NCBI GenBank assembly: GCA_041552055.1
Contig: JBFELO010000018.1
Span: 1 to 50,123 of the forward strand
Direction of reading: 5' to 3'
From: JBFELO01 sp041552055
GTDB taxonomy: Bacteria > Acidobacteriota > Thermoanaerobaculia > Thermoanaerobaculales > Sulfomarinibacteraceae
DNA length: 50,123 bases
Shown one piece after another: positions 33,699-42,504 of this stretch; within the stretch, counting starts at the first letter, position 1; every line of letters begins with the position of its first letter. The notes under the pieces were generated by a model. The model had not been told where the DNA came from. It worked only from the letters and a program-made list of their open reading frames with translations, and searched no databases. Made by a program: the position numbers and the translations under genes.

Positions 33699-34454
33699 AT
33701 GACCGAGGGAGTCGAGACCGAGAAGATGACGGAAAGCAGGCCTCTGTTCGGCAAAGGATCTCGATCGAAGGGACGGCTGTCCAAGGGCGAGCGAACCAAG
33801 AGGCGCCTCCTGGTAGTCACGCGCAAGGTGCTCGCGGAGAAGGGGTATCAGGGCACGCGGATCGAAGACATCACCAAGGCCGCTGAGGTTTCCGTCGGCA
33901 CCTTCTACCTCTACTTCAAGAACAAGGAGGCCATCACCATGGCGGTCATGGCGGAGGTCTTGGAGGAAGGCGAGCGCGCGATGCTCGCCTCCCGCACCGC
34001 GGACGACCCCTTTCTCGAGATCCTGGAGCCTACCGTCTGCTATGCACGCATCGTCTTCGAGCAGGCCGGTCTGTTCCGAGCGTTCGTCCAGTTCTCGCAC
34101 ATCCATCCGGAGGCCTCCCGGTTCTGGTCCGAGTTGACCAGCGGATGGCTGGAACGGGTCGAGGCCCTGATGGACCGTCGGCTCGGCTCGGGACGGACCG
34201 ACCCCTCGACCCGCAGGATCGTCACCTACGCTATGAGTTGGATGGTCGACGGCGTCCTGCTCAGTTTCCTCACCCGTGACCATCCCCGGCTCCACGAGGT
34301 GGTGCAGTCTCCGGAAGAGCTCGCCGAAACGTTGAGCGTGCTGTGGTACCGGGCCGTGTACGGCGCCGATCCTGACCCCGAGCAGCTCGAAAGCGGAAAA
34401 AAAGTGCTCGACTTCTACCTGTCGGATGATCCGGGCGGCACCGACGATCGATGA
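33699..34454 (+). CDS. TetR/AcrR-family transcriptional regulator
   Basis: 251 residues from ATG 33699; ATG 33726 (GAGAAG upstream) is a likely alternative, shorter by nine. The helix-turn-helix is clear: RRLLVVTRKVLAEKGYQGTRIEDITKAAEVSVGTFYLYFKNKEAI. The ligand domain is longer than the minimum, with a hydrophobic core and several Trp. It is divergent from the TonB receptor and followed after 60 bp by the acyl-CoA synthetase gene on the same strand, so the likely targets are the receptor and, perhaps, the synthetase. The inducer may be the CoA ester made by that enzyme; this is inference. Confidence 0.9.
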   Translation: MTEGVETEKMTESRPLFGKGSRSKGRLSKGERTKRRLLVVTRKVLAEKGYQGTRIEDITKAAEVSVGTFYLYFKNKEAITMAVMAEVLEEGERAMLASRTADDPFLEILEPTVCYARIVFEQAGLFRAFVQFSHIHPEASRFWSELTSGWLERVEALMDRRLGSGRTDPSTRRIVTYAMSWMVDGVLLSFLTRDHPRLHEVVQSPEELAETLSVLWYRAVYGADPDPEQLESGKKVLDFYLSDDPGGTDDR

Positions 34455-34526
34455 ACGGGAAGCTCATTCGGTGACGTCCCCGGGGACCGTACGTGCTGGC
34501 AAAGGCCTGAAGGAGTGGACGCGACG

Positions 34527-36137
34527 ATGACGATGGTGCCCGTGTTCAACTCGTACTGGCAGTATGTCGAGCACTGGAGCCAGATCGATCCCGACTACCC
34601 GTCACTCAGGGAAGATGACAGGGTGGTGACCGCTGGCGAGCTCCAAAACCTGACCGATCGGCTGGCCAGGGCGTTCCTGAAGATGGGCATTGGCTCAGGA
34701 GATCGAATCGTGTCGATTCTCCCGAGCTCCATCGAGTATGTGTTGACCCTGGTCGCCGCGGGCATGGTCAACGCGATCCTGGTACCCCTCGACGTGAGGT
34801 TCAGGCTCGCGGATCTGCGCCGATTCCTGTCTCACGCCCAGCCCAAGGTGATGATCGCGCATCCCGATGCCGGAGACGGCGGTATCAAAGCCACCATCGA
34901 AGCCCTGGGATCGGAGTACGCCGACATCACGACCGTCGTGGTGAGTTCCGACGAGCTCGGACCCTCGTTCGAAGATCTGTTGGCCAGCGATCCTCCTCTG
35001 GGCCGCGAGCTGGAGGTGGCCAGGTGGACCCAGGATCCGCACGACGGCGCACTGGTGGTCTTCACGGGAGGCACCACCGGCGTGCCCAAGGCGGCGCTGC
35101 TGTCGCACAGGAACATGGCGTTCATGTCCTACCTCGACGTGGTCTACATGATGCGTCGGTACATCACAGACCAGGGGCGAGGAAAGATGATCGCGCCGCT
35201 GCCGCCGAGCCACGTCGGAGGGACCGTGGAGTTCATCGGATCCGGGCTGGTGGGAGGGTCGGAGATGATCCTCATGAACTCCTGGAGCCCCCACGAGGTG
35301 CTCTCCGTCACCGAGAGAGAAAAGCTGAAGTGGATCGGCGGCGTGCCGACGATGTACGCCATCATCCTGGCGATGGAAAACCTGGACGATTACGACCTCT
35401 CGTCGGTAGAGCTCGCCATCTGCTCCGGTGAGAAGGTCCCACTCGAGCTGCTCGAGGGCATTCGGGCGAAGATCGCGCCAAAGGTCATCTCCGGGTACGG
35501 CAGCACCGAGGCCGGTGCAGAGCTGACGCTCACCGAGCCGGGGGACGACTTCGCCAAGATCGCGGACGGGTATGGCGGCAAGCCGCTGCCCACCGTGAAG
35601 ATCCGGATCGAGATCGACGACGGCACCCCGTTGCCGCAGGGCGAGGTCGGCGAGATCGTCACCTCCGGACCGCTCGGCATCAGGTCGTACTTCAACATGC
35701 CCGAGGAGGACAGGGAGGGCTTCACCGCCGACGGCTGGGTCAGGACAGGAGATCTGGGCTACCTCGATGAGGACGGCGGCCTGTTCATCATCGGCCGCAA
35801 GAAGCACATCATCCGGGTGGGCAGCTACACCGTGGTGCCGGCCGAGGTCGAGGAGATCGTACTTCAGGATCCGGCCGTTGCCGTGGCCGCCGCAATCGGG
35901 GTCCCGGACCCCATCTTCGTCGAGCAGCTGTGGTTATTCGTCATGCCCGAGGAAGGCGCCACCATCGACGAGGAGCGGGTGATGGCGCTGTGCAAGGAAC
36001 AGCTGGCCAGCTTCAAGGTGCCGAGGCGAATCGTCGTCAGGGAGAACATGCCGATCACCCGCATCGGCAAGATCGACCGCAAGCTGCTCGAGGGCGAGGC
36101 CGAGGCAATGGCCAACGACACGGCAGAGCAGTCGTAG
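34527..36137 (+). CDS. AMP-dependent acyl-CoA synthetase/ligase
   Basis: 536 residues from ATG 34527 (AAGGAG 11 nt upstream); GTG 34515 would overlap that site. ANL-family motifs: VFTGGTTGVPKAALLSHRN (A3, with GG in place of SG), SGYGSTEAGAEL (A5), VRTGDLGYLDEDGGLFIIGRKKHIIRVG (A7/A8) and ITRIGKIDRKLL with the catalytic Lys of A10. Such enzymes activate a carboxylic acid through an adenylate to the CoA thioester. The substrate pocket does not identify the acid. It follows tetR by 72 bp and is probably co-regulated with the TonB receptor. Confidence 0.92.
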   Translation: MTMVPVFNSYWQYVEHWSQIDPDYPSLREDDRVVTAGELQNLTDRLARAFLKMGIGSGDRIVSILPSSIEYVLTLVAAGMVNAILVPLDVRFRLADLRRFLSHAQPKVMIAHPDAGDGGIKATIEALGSEYADITTVVVSSDELGPSFEDLLASDPPLGRELEVARWTQDPHDGALVVFTGGTTGVPKAALLSHRNMAFMSYLDVVYMMRRYITDQGRGKMIAPLPPSHVGGTVEFIGSGLVGGSEMILMNSWSPHEVLSVTEREKLKWIGGVPTMYAIILAMENLDDYDLSSVELAICSGEKVPLELLEGIRAKIAPKVISGYGSTEAGAELTLTEPGDDFAKIADGYGGKPLPTVKIRIEIDDGTPLPQGEVGEIVTSGPLGIRSYFNMPEEDREGFTADGWVRTGDLGYLDEDGGLFIIGRKKHIIRVGSYTVVPAEVEEIVLQDPAVAVAAAIGVPDPIFVEQLWLFVMPEEGATIDEERVMALCKEQLASFKVPRRIVVRENMPITRIGKIDRKLLEGEAEAMANDTAEQS

Positions 36138-36161
36138 CTCACCGCGCAGCATCGAAGCTGT

Positions 36162-37391
36162 TCACTCAGCGGAGAGCCTGGGGATGCCCTCGATGACCAC
36201 CTGAACCAGCGAGTCCATGCGTGACGGTTGCTCCGCGTCGGTGTTCATCTGCATCGCCACCGCGATGCCATGATCCGGGAAATAGCGCAGAGTCGAGAGA
36301 TAGCCCGGGAAGAAACCGGAGTGGCCGTACGCCTGACCGAACGGCGTCTGGTAGATCCCCACCCCCAACCCATAGGACACATCGACAGGCTCCGGGCCGG
36401 CCGGCGCGACCGAGCCGAGGAGGTCGTCGAGATACGGCCCGTCCATCGCACTCCCCCCATACAGCGCCGAGGCCCATCGCACGAGGTCCTGGGGGTTGTT
36501 GAACAGGCCGCCACCGGTCCACTCGATGAGCGGATTGAACACGAGCGCACCGTCCTCCACCACCTTGGGCGGAACACCGAAGAGTGCGGCACTCTGAACC
36601 GCATAACCCTGGGAGAGGTTTGGCACGCGGCGCCTATCCTGCGGCAACGTCAGTTCTAGACCGAGCGGTTCGAGGAAGCGCCTGGTGAGCTCGGCGTAGT
36701 AGGACGATCCGCTCGCTTTCTCCATCACCATGCCGGCGAGGATGTAGCCGGTGTCTGTGTATTTGAAGGCCTCGCCGGCCGGAAATAGGGGCTCGCGGTC
36801 AAGCGCAAACTCGAGGAGTTCCCGCGGCCCCAGGTACGCTTCGGGATCCCCCGAGCCGAACACGGTCCTGGCCGCCTCGTGAAACTCTTCCACGTCGAAG
36901 ACGTGATCGACCAGGCCGGCGCTGTGGTTGAGCAGCATGCGCAGGGTGATGTCGTTGCCGTTGGGCAGGCGGTCGAACCAGGGCTCCTCGCCCATCCACC
37001 TCGAGATCTTCTCGTCCAGGTCGAGCACACCGTCCACGTGCAGGCTCAAGCCCACAGCGGCCGTGTAGGTCTTGCCGATGCTCCCCGACGGCATCCGCAT
37101 GTCGGCCGCCATGGGGATGTTCTCCTCGATGTCGGACAAGCCCGTGGCAAAGCCGAATACCCGGCCGTCCTGCAGAATGAACGCCGCCGTGGCGCCCGGA
37201 AAACTCTCGTCGGTCGACTCGGCCTCCTGATGGATCCGATCCAACTCGGCCTGGAATCGCGCAGCCAATTCGTCGGTCGGATCGCCCTTCGCCGCCTCGT
37301 CCGGTGCTGGAGCACAGCCGATGAGCAGCGCCATGATGGCCACGCACAGCGCCGCGGGGAGAGAACTGCCGACGAGCCCCAGCTTCTTCAT
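36162..37391 (-). CDS. lipoprotein serine hydrolase (class C beta-lactamase family)
   Basis: 409 residues from ATG 37391 (GGAGG 7 nt upstream). Signal peptide with lipobox LLIGC at about residues 22-26, so the protein is lipid-anchored. Catalytic SxxK: SGSIGKT (S-I-G-K). The Tyr motif is YTDTGY rather than Y-S/A-N, and HSGFFPG corresponds to the third motif. Members include esterases, DD-peptidases and beta-lactamase-like hydrolases; sequence does not tell which. It is convergent with the acyl-CoA synthetase (24 bp between stops). Confidence 0.88.
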   Translation of the reverse strand: MKKLGLVGSSLPAALCVAIMALLIGCAPAPDEAAKGDPTDELAARFQAELDRIHQEAESTDESFPGATAAFILQDGRVFGFATGLSDIEENIPMAADMRMPSGSIGKTYTAAVGLSLHVDGVLDLDEKISRWMGEEPWFDRLPNGNDITLRMLLNHSAGLVDHVFDVEEFHEAARTVFGSGDPEAYLGPRELLEFALDREPLFPAGEAFKYTDTGYILAGMVMEKASGSSYYAELTRRFLEPLGLELTLPQDRRRVPNLSQGYAVQSAALFGVPPKVVEDGALVFNPLIEWTGGGLFNNPQDLVRWASALYGGSAMDGPYLDDLLGSVAPAGPEPVDVSYGLGVGIYQTPFGQAYGHSGFFPGYLSTLRYFPDHGIAVAMQMNTDAEQPSRMDSLVQVVIEGIPRLSAE

Positions 37392-37541
37392 CTCGCACCT
37401 CCGAATCGAGATGGTACGTGATCGCATTGCTGCGTTCCAGACGAGACTGTCAACTGCGAGTTGTTGGAGACCCTTCCTCGAGCACTCACACGACGTCGCA
37501 CTCCACCTCCGGTCCGGTCCTGACCGACAACACCGGCACGC

Positions 37542-38903
37542 TCAACCGTCTCGAGGAACGTGCTCCTCGACGTGGTCCCAAATGAGCTGCGCGACATCGA
37601 CGCCGCGTCTCGTGAGGGCGGAACGTCGCAACCCGTAGTAGACGACTCCAACCATCAGCCACGCCGCGGCGATCAGGACGACCTTGGGGTCGCCCCACGC
37701 CGCGATGACCAGGAACGCTCCGGACAGCGCGATCAGGCCGACACTGAAAAAGGGCAGCGCGACCCGCCCCAGCCTGAATCCGGCCTCCTGGTAGGGAACG
37801 GGCAGTCGGCGCGGGATGAGCAGCGTTGCCACCCCGAGCGCCGCCTGGAGGGCGAGCAGGCCGACCACCACCAGGGTCGCCAACTGTGCGATGCTGCCTC
37901 CCACCGCGACAGCGCCCACCGATATGCCCGCGATCAGGAGCACCGCGTTCACCGGCTCGCCCTGCCTGCGCGAGATCCGGGCGAAGGTCTCGGGAAACGC
38001 CCCGACCCGGGCGAGCGCGAGGATATCTCTCGAATAGCCGAGCAGCAGCACGTTGATCGAGCTCGCCGCCGCCGCCAGCACCGCCAGGTTGATGCCGTTC
38101 GTCATCCATCCAGGCAGGACTCGGGCCGCAGCCTCCCCCACCGGCGCACCCACGCCTTCGAGCTCCTGCCAGGGAATCACACCGACCACCGACACAGAAA
38201 CCGCGGCGTAGACCAGAAGCACCATCGAGAAGCTGATGGCGAGGGCGAGCGGCATGGTTCGCGAGGGGTTCTTGATCTCGCCACCGATCTCGATCACGAC
38301 CATGAAGCCGGCGAACGAAAAGAACGCGGGCACGGCGGCGACGAGCATGGGCCCTGGACCGTTCGGCATGAAGGGCACGAGCAGGTCCGCGTCGAGTGAG
38401 ATCAGTGCGGCACAGCAGAACACGACCAGCGCGGCCATGAAGACGACCACCATCAGGCCCTGCCCGATCACCGTCTCCTTGATACCGAGCAGGTTGAGCC
38501 CTGCCAGCGCCACGACAACGAGGATGGCCATGACCACGCGGTCGAGCCCTGGCATGAGGAGCAACGCATAGTCGGCGAAGCCATACGCAACCAAGGCGAT
38601 GGCCACCGAGACGGCGCCGATAATCAGCCAGATAACCACAAAACCCAGGAACGGGGAGAGGAGGCGGCTGACGGCGATGAAGCTCGCACCGCTGGTTGGA
38701 AAGACGGCCCCGATCTGCGCCGCCACGAAACACGAGAACAGCGCCATCAGCCCGGCGATGCAGTACGACAGCACCACGGCCGGTCCCGCGGTCGCGGCGA
38801 GCGCCCCCGGGAGGATGAAGATCGACACGCCGATGACGAAACCCACGAGGGTCACCACCGCCCCGAACACCCCCACGGACCTCCTCACCCCGGCTTCAGG
38901 CAT
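37542..38903 (-). CDS. APC-superfamily amino-acid permease
   Basis: 453 residues from ATG 38903, with GGAGG 8 nt upstream (the TTG at 38909 is too close to that site). Twelve TM helices; TM1 has VVTLVGFVIGVSIFILPG, the family's G-x-G-[IV]-[FL]-x-x-PG region, and TM6 FFSFAGFMVVIEIGGEIKNPSRTMP, the substrate-binding break and conserved loop. Transported solute unknown (amino acid, amine or peptide-like). It ends 150 bp before the serine hydrolase start on the same strand and follows the M20-like gene by 55 bp, which hints at one transcript for uptake and hydrolysis. Confidence 0.9.
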   Translation of the reverse strand: MPEAGVRRSVGVFGAVVTLVGFVIGVSIFILPGALAATAGPAVVLSYCIAGLMALFSCFVAAQIGAVFPTSGASFIAVSRLLSPFLGFVVIWLIIGAVSVAIALVAYGFADYALLLMPGLDRVVMAILVVVALAGLNLLGIKETVIGQGLMVVVFMAALVVFCCAALISLDADLLVPFMPNGPGPMLVAAVPAFFSFAGFMVVIEIGGEIKNPSRTMPLALAISFSMVLLVYAAVSVSVVGVIPWQELEGVGAPVGEAAARVLPGWMTNGINLAVLAAAASSINVLLLGYSRDILALARVGAFPETFARISRRQGEPVNAVLLIAGISVGAVAVGGSIAQLATLVVVGLLALQAALGVATLLIPRRLPVPYQEAGFRLGRVALPFFSVGLIALSGAFLVIAAWGDPKVVLIAAAWLMVGVVYYGLRRSALTRRGVDVAQLIWDHVEEHVPRDG

Positions 38904-38958
38904 AGTCAAGACCTCCTCCGCAGCAGGCTATCGTCATCGTTCGCATATGCCACGCCTT

Positions 38959-40194
38959 CTAGTACGCTGCCGCCAACAACGCCACGTGTTTCGCCGTTCG
39001 AACGATGGCGGGGATGCTTGCCCACTCCTCGCTGGTTGCACGCCCCCCCCCGCGCACGCCGTGCAGTCCGATGGCGAGCCGGCCGCGAGCGACCGAGACA
39101 CTCATATTGCAGCAGCCCCTGGCGGAGACCGTCGGCTCATACCCGAGATGTCGCGAAACCTCGATCGAGATCCGAACGAGTCGCGACTCCCGAGCCCCCG
39201 GTACCTGACCGCCGTCCATGGTGACGGTTGGCTCCATCTCGAACCGAACACCAGTCTCGGCCTCGACGCGCTCGAGCACCGCCTTCACATCGTGCTCGAT
39301 ATCACGGAGGACGTCCCCCTGCATCGAGCGCAGATCGAGGGAGAACCAGCCGGAGACCGGTTTGTGGTTGTACACCTCTCCGCTCTGGATGATTCCGACA
39401 TTGATGTACGTGTGCTCGTGCCGACCTGGACGCGGCAAGGCGAGGATCTGGTCCACCGCACGGGCGATCGCCTGGTTGACGTTGGGGAGGTCGTCTTGCT
39501 CGGTATGCCCTCCGGAACCATGGGCCACAATCTTCCACCAGTGGATCGATTCGGCACCGTACACGATCTCTTCACCGTCGCCCAGAACGTCCACCCATCC
39601 GACGGCCCGATCCTGCCAGACGTCGAACAGGGCTTGCATCCCGATCAGACCGGTCTCTTCCTGAGCGACCGACGCAATCACGATGTCGTGTTCGGGCGTC
39701 ACTCCCGATCGAACGAGCGCCTCGGCCGCGACAAGCATGGCGGCGTTGACCGACTGGACCTCGGTCGCCGGTCCCACGACTCTGTCTCCTTCGCGCCGCG
39801 GCTTCGGGCCGCCCGCCCGTTGCAGCTCGGCAATGGTGCCGAGATCATCGAGCGTGGTGATGAAAACAAGCGCCCGACCCGAACGCCCCTTGATCCGTCC
39901 GACCACATTGGGAGTCGCGTCGATGGAGACGTCTTCCAGCCCTATGGCGCGCATCCGCTCCGCCAGCCAGCGGGCCCGCTCGTGCTCCTGGCCCGATGGC
40001 GAGACGATCGAGGCCAACGAGATCAACGACTCCACGGCACGGTCCTCGGACGCGTCGATCCAGTCGAGGCACGCCGTGACGTCCTCCCGTTCCAGCGCAG
40101 CCACCAGGGTGTTCTCGGGTGTCGTCGTGGGGTCCGCCGCGAACGACGGTGCACACGCGAGCAACAACAGCACTCCCAGGCGTCTCACGTTCAT
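38959..40194 (-). CDS. secreted M20-like protein with most metal ligands lost
   Basis: 411 residues from ATG 40194 (AAGGGGA about 6 nt upstream). Signal peptide ending SFAA. The M20 frame is clear: SPSGQEHERARWLAERM, QEETGLIGMQALFD (E179-E180 present), the dimerisation domain with HGSGGHTEQDDLPNVNQAI, and a C-terminal block. But the first ligand motif HxD is TLD (114-116), the second bridging Asp is N150, and the last His is Ala in GRATSEEW. Three of five usual metal ligands are missing. It is either an inactive homologue that binds a ligand or an enzyme with rearranged metals. It is followed by the APC permease on the same strand after 55 bp. Confidence 0.82.
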   Translation of the reverse strand: MNVRRLGVLLLLACAPSFAADPTTTPENTLVAALEREDVTACLDWIDASEDRAVESLISLASIVSPSGQEHERARWLAERMRAIGLEDVSIDATPNVVGRIKGRSGRALVFITTLDDLGTIAELQRAGGPKPRREGDRVVGPATEVQSVNAAMLVAAEALVRSGVTPEHDIVIASVAQEETGLIGMQALFDVWQDRAVGWVDVLGDGEEIVYGAESIHWWKIVAHGSGGHTEQDDLPNVNQAIARAVDQILALPRPGRHEHTYINVGIIQSGEVYNHKPVSGWFSLDLRSMQGDVLRDIEHDVKAVLERVEAETGVRFEMEPTVTMDGGQVPGARESRLVRISIEVSRHLGYEPTVSARGCCNMSVSVARGRLAIGLHGVRGGGRATSEEWASIPAIVRTAKHVALLAAAY

Positions 40195-40369
40195 CGGCGT
40201 CCCCTTCGTCAACGGGCAGAGCCCTTCACTCGATTCGTCGCCATCAACCCTACAGCAGTCCCCTCGGTTCAGGACGAACCCTTCTTGTTGGCAGCATGGG
40301 CTCGGATTGGTTTTGGCCTGCTCCGGCATGGAACGGCCTGGACCGGCTGGCGCCTCTCGAAGGTGCCGG

Positions 40370-41134
40370 CTAGGAGGCTGCCAGCGCCCCGCCGTCTACG
40401 TACAGGCTTTGACCGGTGATGAATCCGGACTCGTCGGAGCACAGGAACAGCACCGCGCCGACGATCTCCTCCGGCTCCGCGATCCGGCCCATCGGCACAC
40501 GGTCGGTCACCGACTTCTCGATCTCCGGGTTGGACCAGATCGGCTGGCTGAACTCGGTCCTGGTCAAACCCGGCCCCACGGCGTTGACGAGGACGTTGTG
40601 CGGCGACCACTCGACCGCCATGCACATGGTGAGCATCTTCACCGCGGCCTTGCTCGCGTGGTAGACGCCGATGAACGGCCCGCCGCGCTCGGCTCCGATG
40701 GTGGTGACGTTGACGATGCGGCCACCGCCGCGCTCCATCATCACGCGGGCGGCTGCCCTGCTGAGCAGAAACGTCCCCTTGACATTGGTGTCGAAGATCT
40801 TCTCGAAGCCGTCCTCGCGCAGATCGAGCAACGGCCGCATGATGCTGCGGGCGGCATTGTTGACGACGATGTCGACCCCACCGAAGGCCTGGACCGTGTC
40901 GCTCACCAACCCGTCCACCTGATCGCTCTGGCTGACATTGGTGACGCGGACCCGGGCCTCGCCGCCCACGGATTCGATCTCGTCAGCCACTGCCTGCAGC
41001 TCCTCCTCGGTCCGCGCCGCCAGCACGACCTTGGCTCCGGCATCGGCGAGCCCGCGTGCGATGCTACGCCCGATCCCCTTGCCAGCGCCGGTGATGATCG
41101 CGGTCTTGCCGCTTAGATCGAATCTCGTGCCCAT
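40370..41134 (-). CDS. short-chain dehydrogenase/reductase
   Basis: 254 residues; GAGGAG 7 nt before ATG 41134. Classical SDR: TGAGKGIG cofactor loop (residues 16-23), NNAA, Ser region in VNVTTIGAERG, YHASK catalytic pair and the C-terminal ITGQSLYVDGG. NAD or NADP preference: the R of AARTEEEL at the end of strand 2 favours NADP. The catalytic Ser at the usual site is not certain (TTIG in place of SS). Substrate not known; a role with the MaoC-family and acyl-CoA synthetase genes is conceivable. Confidence 0.9.
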   Translation of the reverse strand: MGTRFDLSGKTAIITGAGKGIGRSIARGLADAGAKVVLAARTEEELQAVADEIESVGGEARVRVTNVSQSDQVDGLVSDTVQAFGGVDIVVNNAARSIMRPLLDLREDGFEKIFDTNVKGTFLLSRAAARVMMERGGGRIVNVTTIGAERGGPFIGVYHASKAAVKMLTMCMAVEWSPHNVLVNAVGPGLTRTEFSQPIWSNPEIEKSVTDRVPMGRIAEPEEIVGAVLFLCSDESGFITGQSLYVDGGALAAS

Positions 41135-41230
41135 TTCGTGCTCCTCGCTTCCTGGTGTTCCATGCCGATCGTTCCGTACTTCTGTCGTGACTCCGGGCAG
41201 ATTAGCACCGCCTTGCCAGACAGGTCGGCG

Positions 41231-42181
41231 TCAGTCGACGAACTCCAGCTCGCCGAACTGGCTCGACACAGTGAATGTGAGCACCGGCCGCGGGACCTCG
41301 TCCAGCCCGGGCCTCTCGAGGCCGCCGGGACGGTCCAGGCCGAGGATCTCGACCCCGCTGGGTAGCCGCACCGATGCGCCGCCCATGCTCTGATCGATGG
41401 TGATCTGCGCGTCCCGTGACCACGCGCCGCGCAGGTCGACGTCGCCGCCGCCCATGCTGAACTCGATCTCCAGCTCGCGCGGGCTGGCGTTGCCGAGTCC
41501 CACGACCTCCCCACCGCCCATGGAAAATCCGATCCGAACCTTCTCGGCGGGCGCCCGCAGCGGCTCCGAGATCTCCAGCTGGCCACCACCCTTGAGAAAC
41601 TCGACGTCGAGGTTGGTGAGCCACAGGCCGCCGAGCTCTACCTCGCCACCGCCCTGCATGACGGACAGGTCGAGGTCGAACGGTACGTCGCGGGGAAGAA
41701 CGACGACCACGCGCGGCCTGGAGCCGCTGATCAGATCCCTGAGGCCGGCAAGGAGGCCGGACCGCGAGGCACGCCGAAAGGCGATCCGATAGCCCCATCC
41801 CTCCTCGCCGTCACCCTCGTTGAACGCCTCGGTCAGGGTGTAGCGACTGCTGTCGAACCGTGCGTCAACGCGAATCGGCTCACCGGGAAGGCCGGGACGG
41901 ATTTCAAACTCGGTCTGGTGGAGTTCGAGCTGCACGGTGCCCGCCGCCAGCACCTCCGACAGCCCGATGGGCAACTCGTCGGTCGACACCTCGCCCTCGG
42001 CTACCTCCGGAGCCGCGAGGTCTCGGGTCAGCTCCTGATGGGAAACCTCCACACCCTGCGCCTGGAACCAGGCAATGCCGAAGGTGAGCGCAGAGATGAA
42101 GATCAGCAGGGCGATCACTCCGAGGCATCCCACACAGCCTATCGTGAAGAACTTCCTGCATCCGCCGTTGGATTCGGTCAT
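41231..42181 (-). CDS. membrane-anchored GGG-repeat beta protein (DUF4097-like)
   Basis: 316 residues; GGAGA 6 nt before ATG 42181. Short cytoplasmic Cys-containing N-terminus (GGCRKFFTIGCVGCLG), one TM (VIALLIFISALTFGIAWF), an extracytoplasmic linker, then a beta-rich part of at least four units of about 22-27 residues each turning on a Gly run: VMQGGGEVELG, FLKGGGQLEIS, FSMGGGEVVGLG, FSMGGGDVDLRG, QSMGGASVRLP. This is the plan of DUF4097/LiaF-type right-handed beta helices. Function unknown; many lie next to phage-shock or envelope-stress genes, but none is nearby. Confidence 0.7.
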   Translation of the reverse strand: MTESNGGCRKFFTIGCVGCLGVIALLIFISALTFGIAWFQAQGVEVSHQELTRDLAAPEVAEGEVSTDELPIGLSEVLAAGTVQLELHQTEFEIRPGLPGEPIRVDARFDSSRYTLTEAFNEGDGEEGWGYRIAFRRASRSGLLAGLRDLISGSRPRVVVVLPRDVPFDLDLSVMQGGGEVELGGLWLTNLDVEFLKGGGQLEISEPLRAPAEKVRIGFSMGGGEVVGLGNASPRELEIEFSMGGGDVDLRGAWSRDAQITIDQSMGGASVRLPSGVEILGLDRPGGLERPGLDEVPRPVLTFTVSSQFGELEFVD

Positions 42182-42251
42182 GGAAATCTCCGACGAGCAT
42201 CATACTGCGGTCGAATGTGCCTCGGGCTGCATGGCACGCACTTCGGACTCC

Positions 42252-42504
42252 TTACCGGTAGACATCCTTGCGATGGCCGATCTTCAGGAACAGGACGACG
42301 AGTCGGCGAGTCGGCTCTCCGTGACGCTGTACAGGGCCCGAAAGCGGCCGACGCGAATCCGGAACGCGTCGTCATAGCCCGAGAGCTTTCGCGACCCCTT
42401 TTGGTGGGGCTCCTTCTCCAACGCCAACACGGCGCGAACGACGCGCAGCTGATCGTCCTCGGAGAGCTTCTTCAGTTGTTTCTCGGCGGTTCGTACGGAT
42501 CTGG
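42252..42504 (-). pseudogene. relE/parE-type toxin gene, broken by an 8-bp duplication and missing its start
   Basis: The minus strand reads TAEKQLKKLSEDDQLRVV..., KGSRKLSGYDDAFRIRVGRFRALYSV, then, after a frame change, RLVVLFLKIGHRKDVYR and a stop (TAA at 42252). This is the RelE/ParE fold with its usual ending. The break is a tandem copy of CGAGTCGG at 42299-42314; removing one copy restores the frame exactly. The 5' end runs into the sulfatase gene's 3' end with no start codon, and no antitoxin gene is present. It is therefore a dead toxin remnant. Confidence 0.75.
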
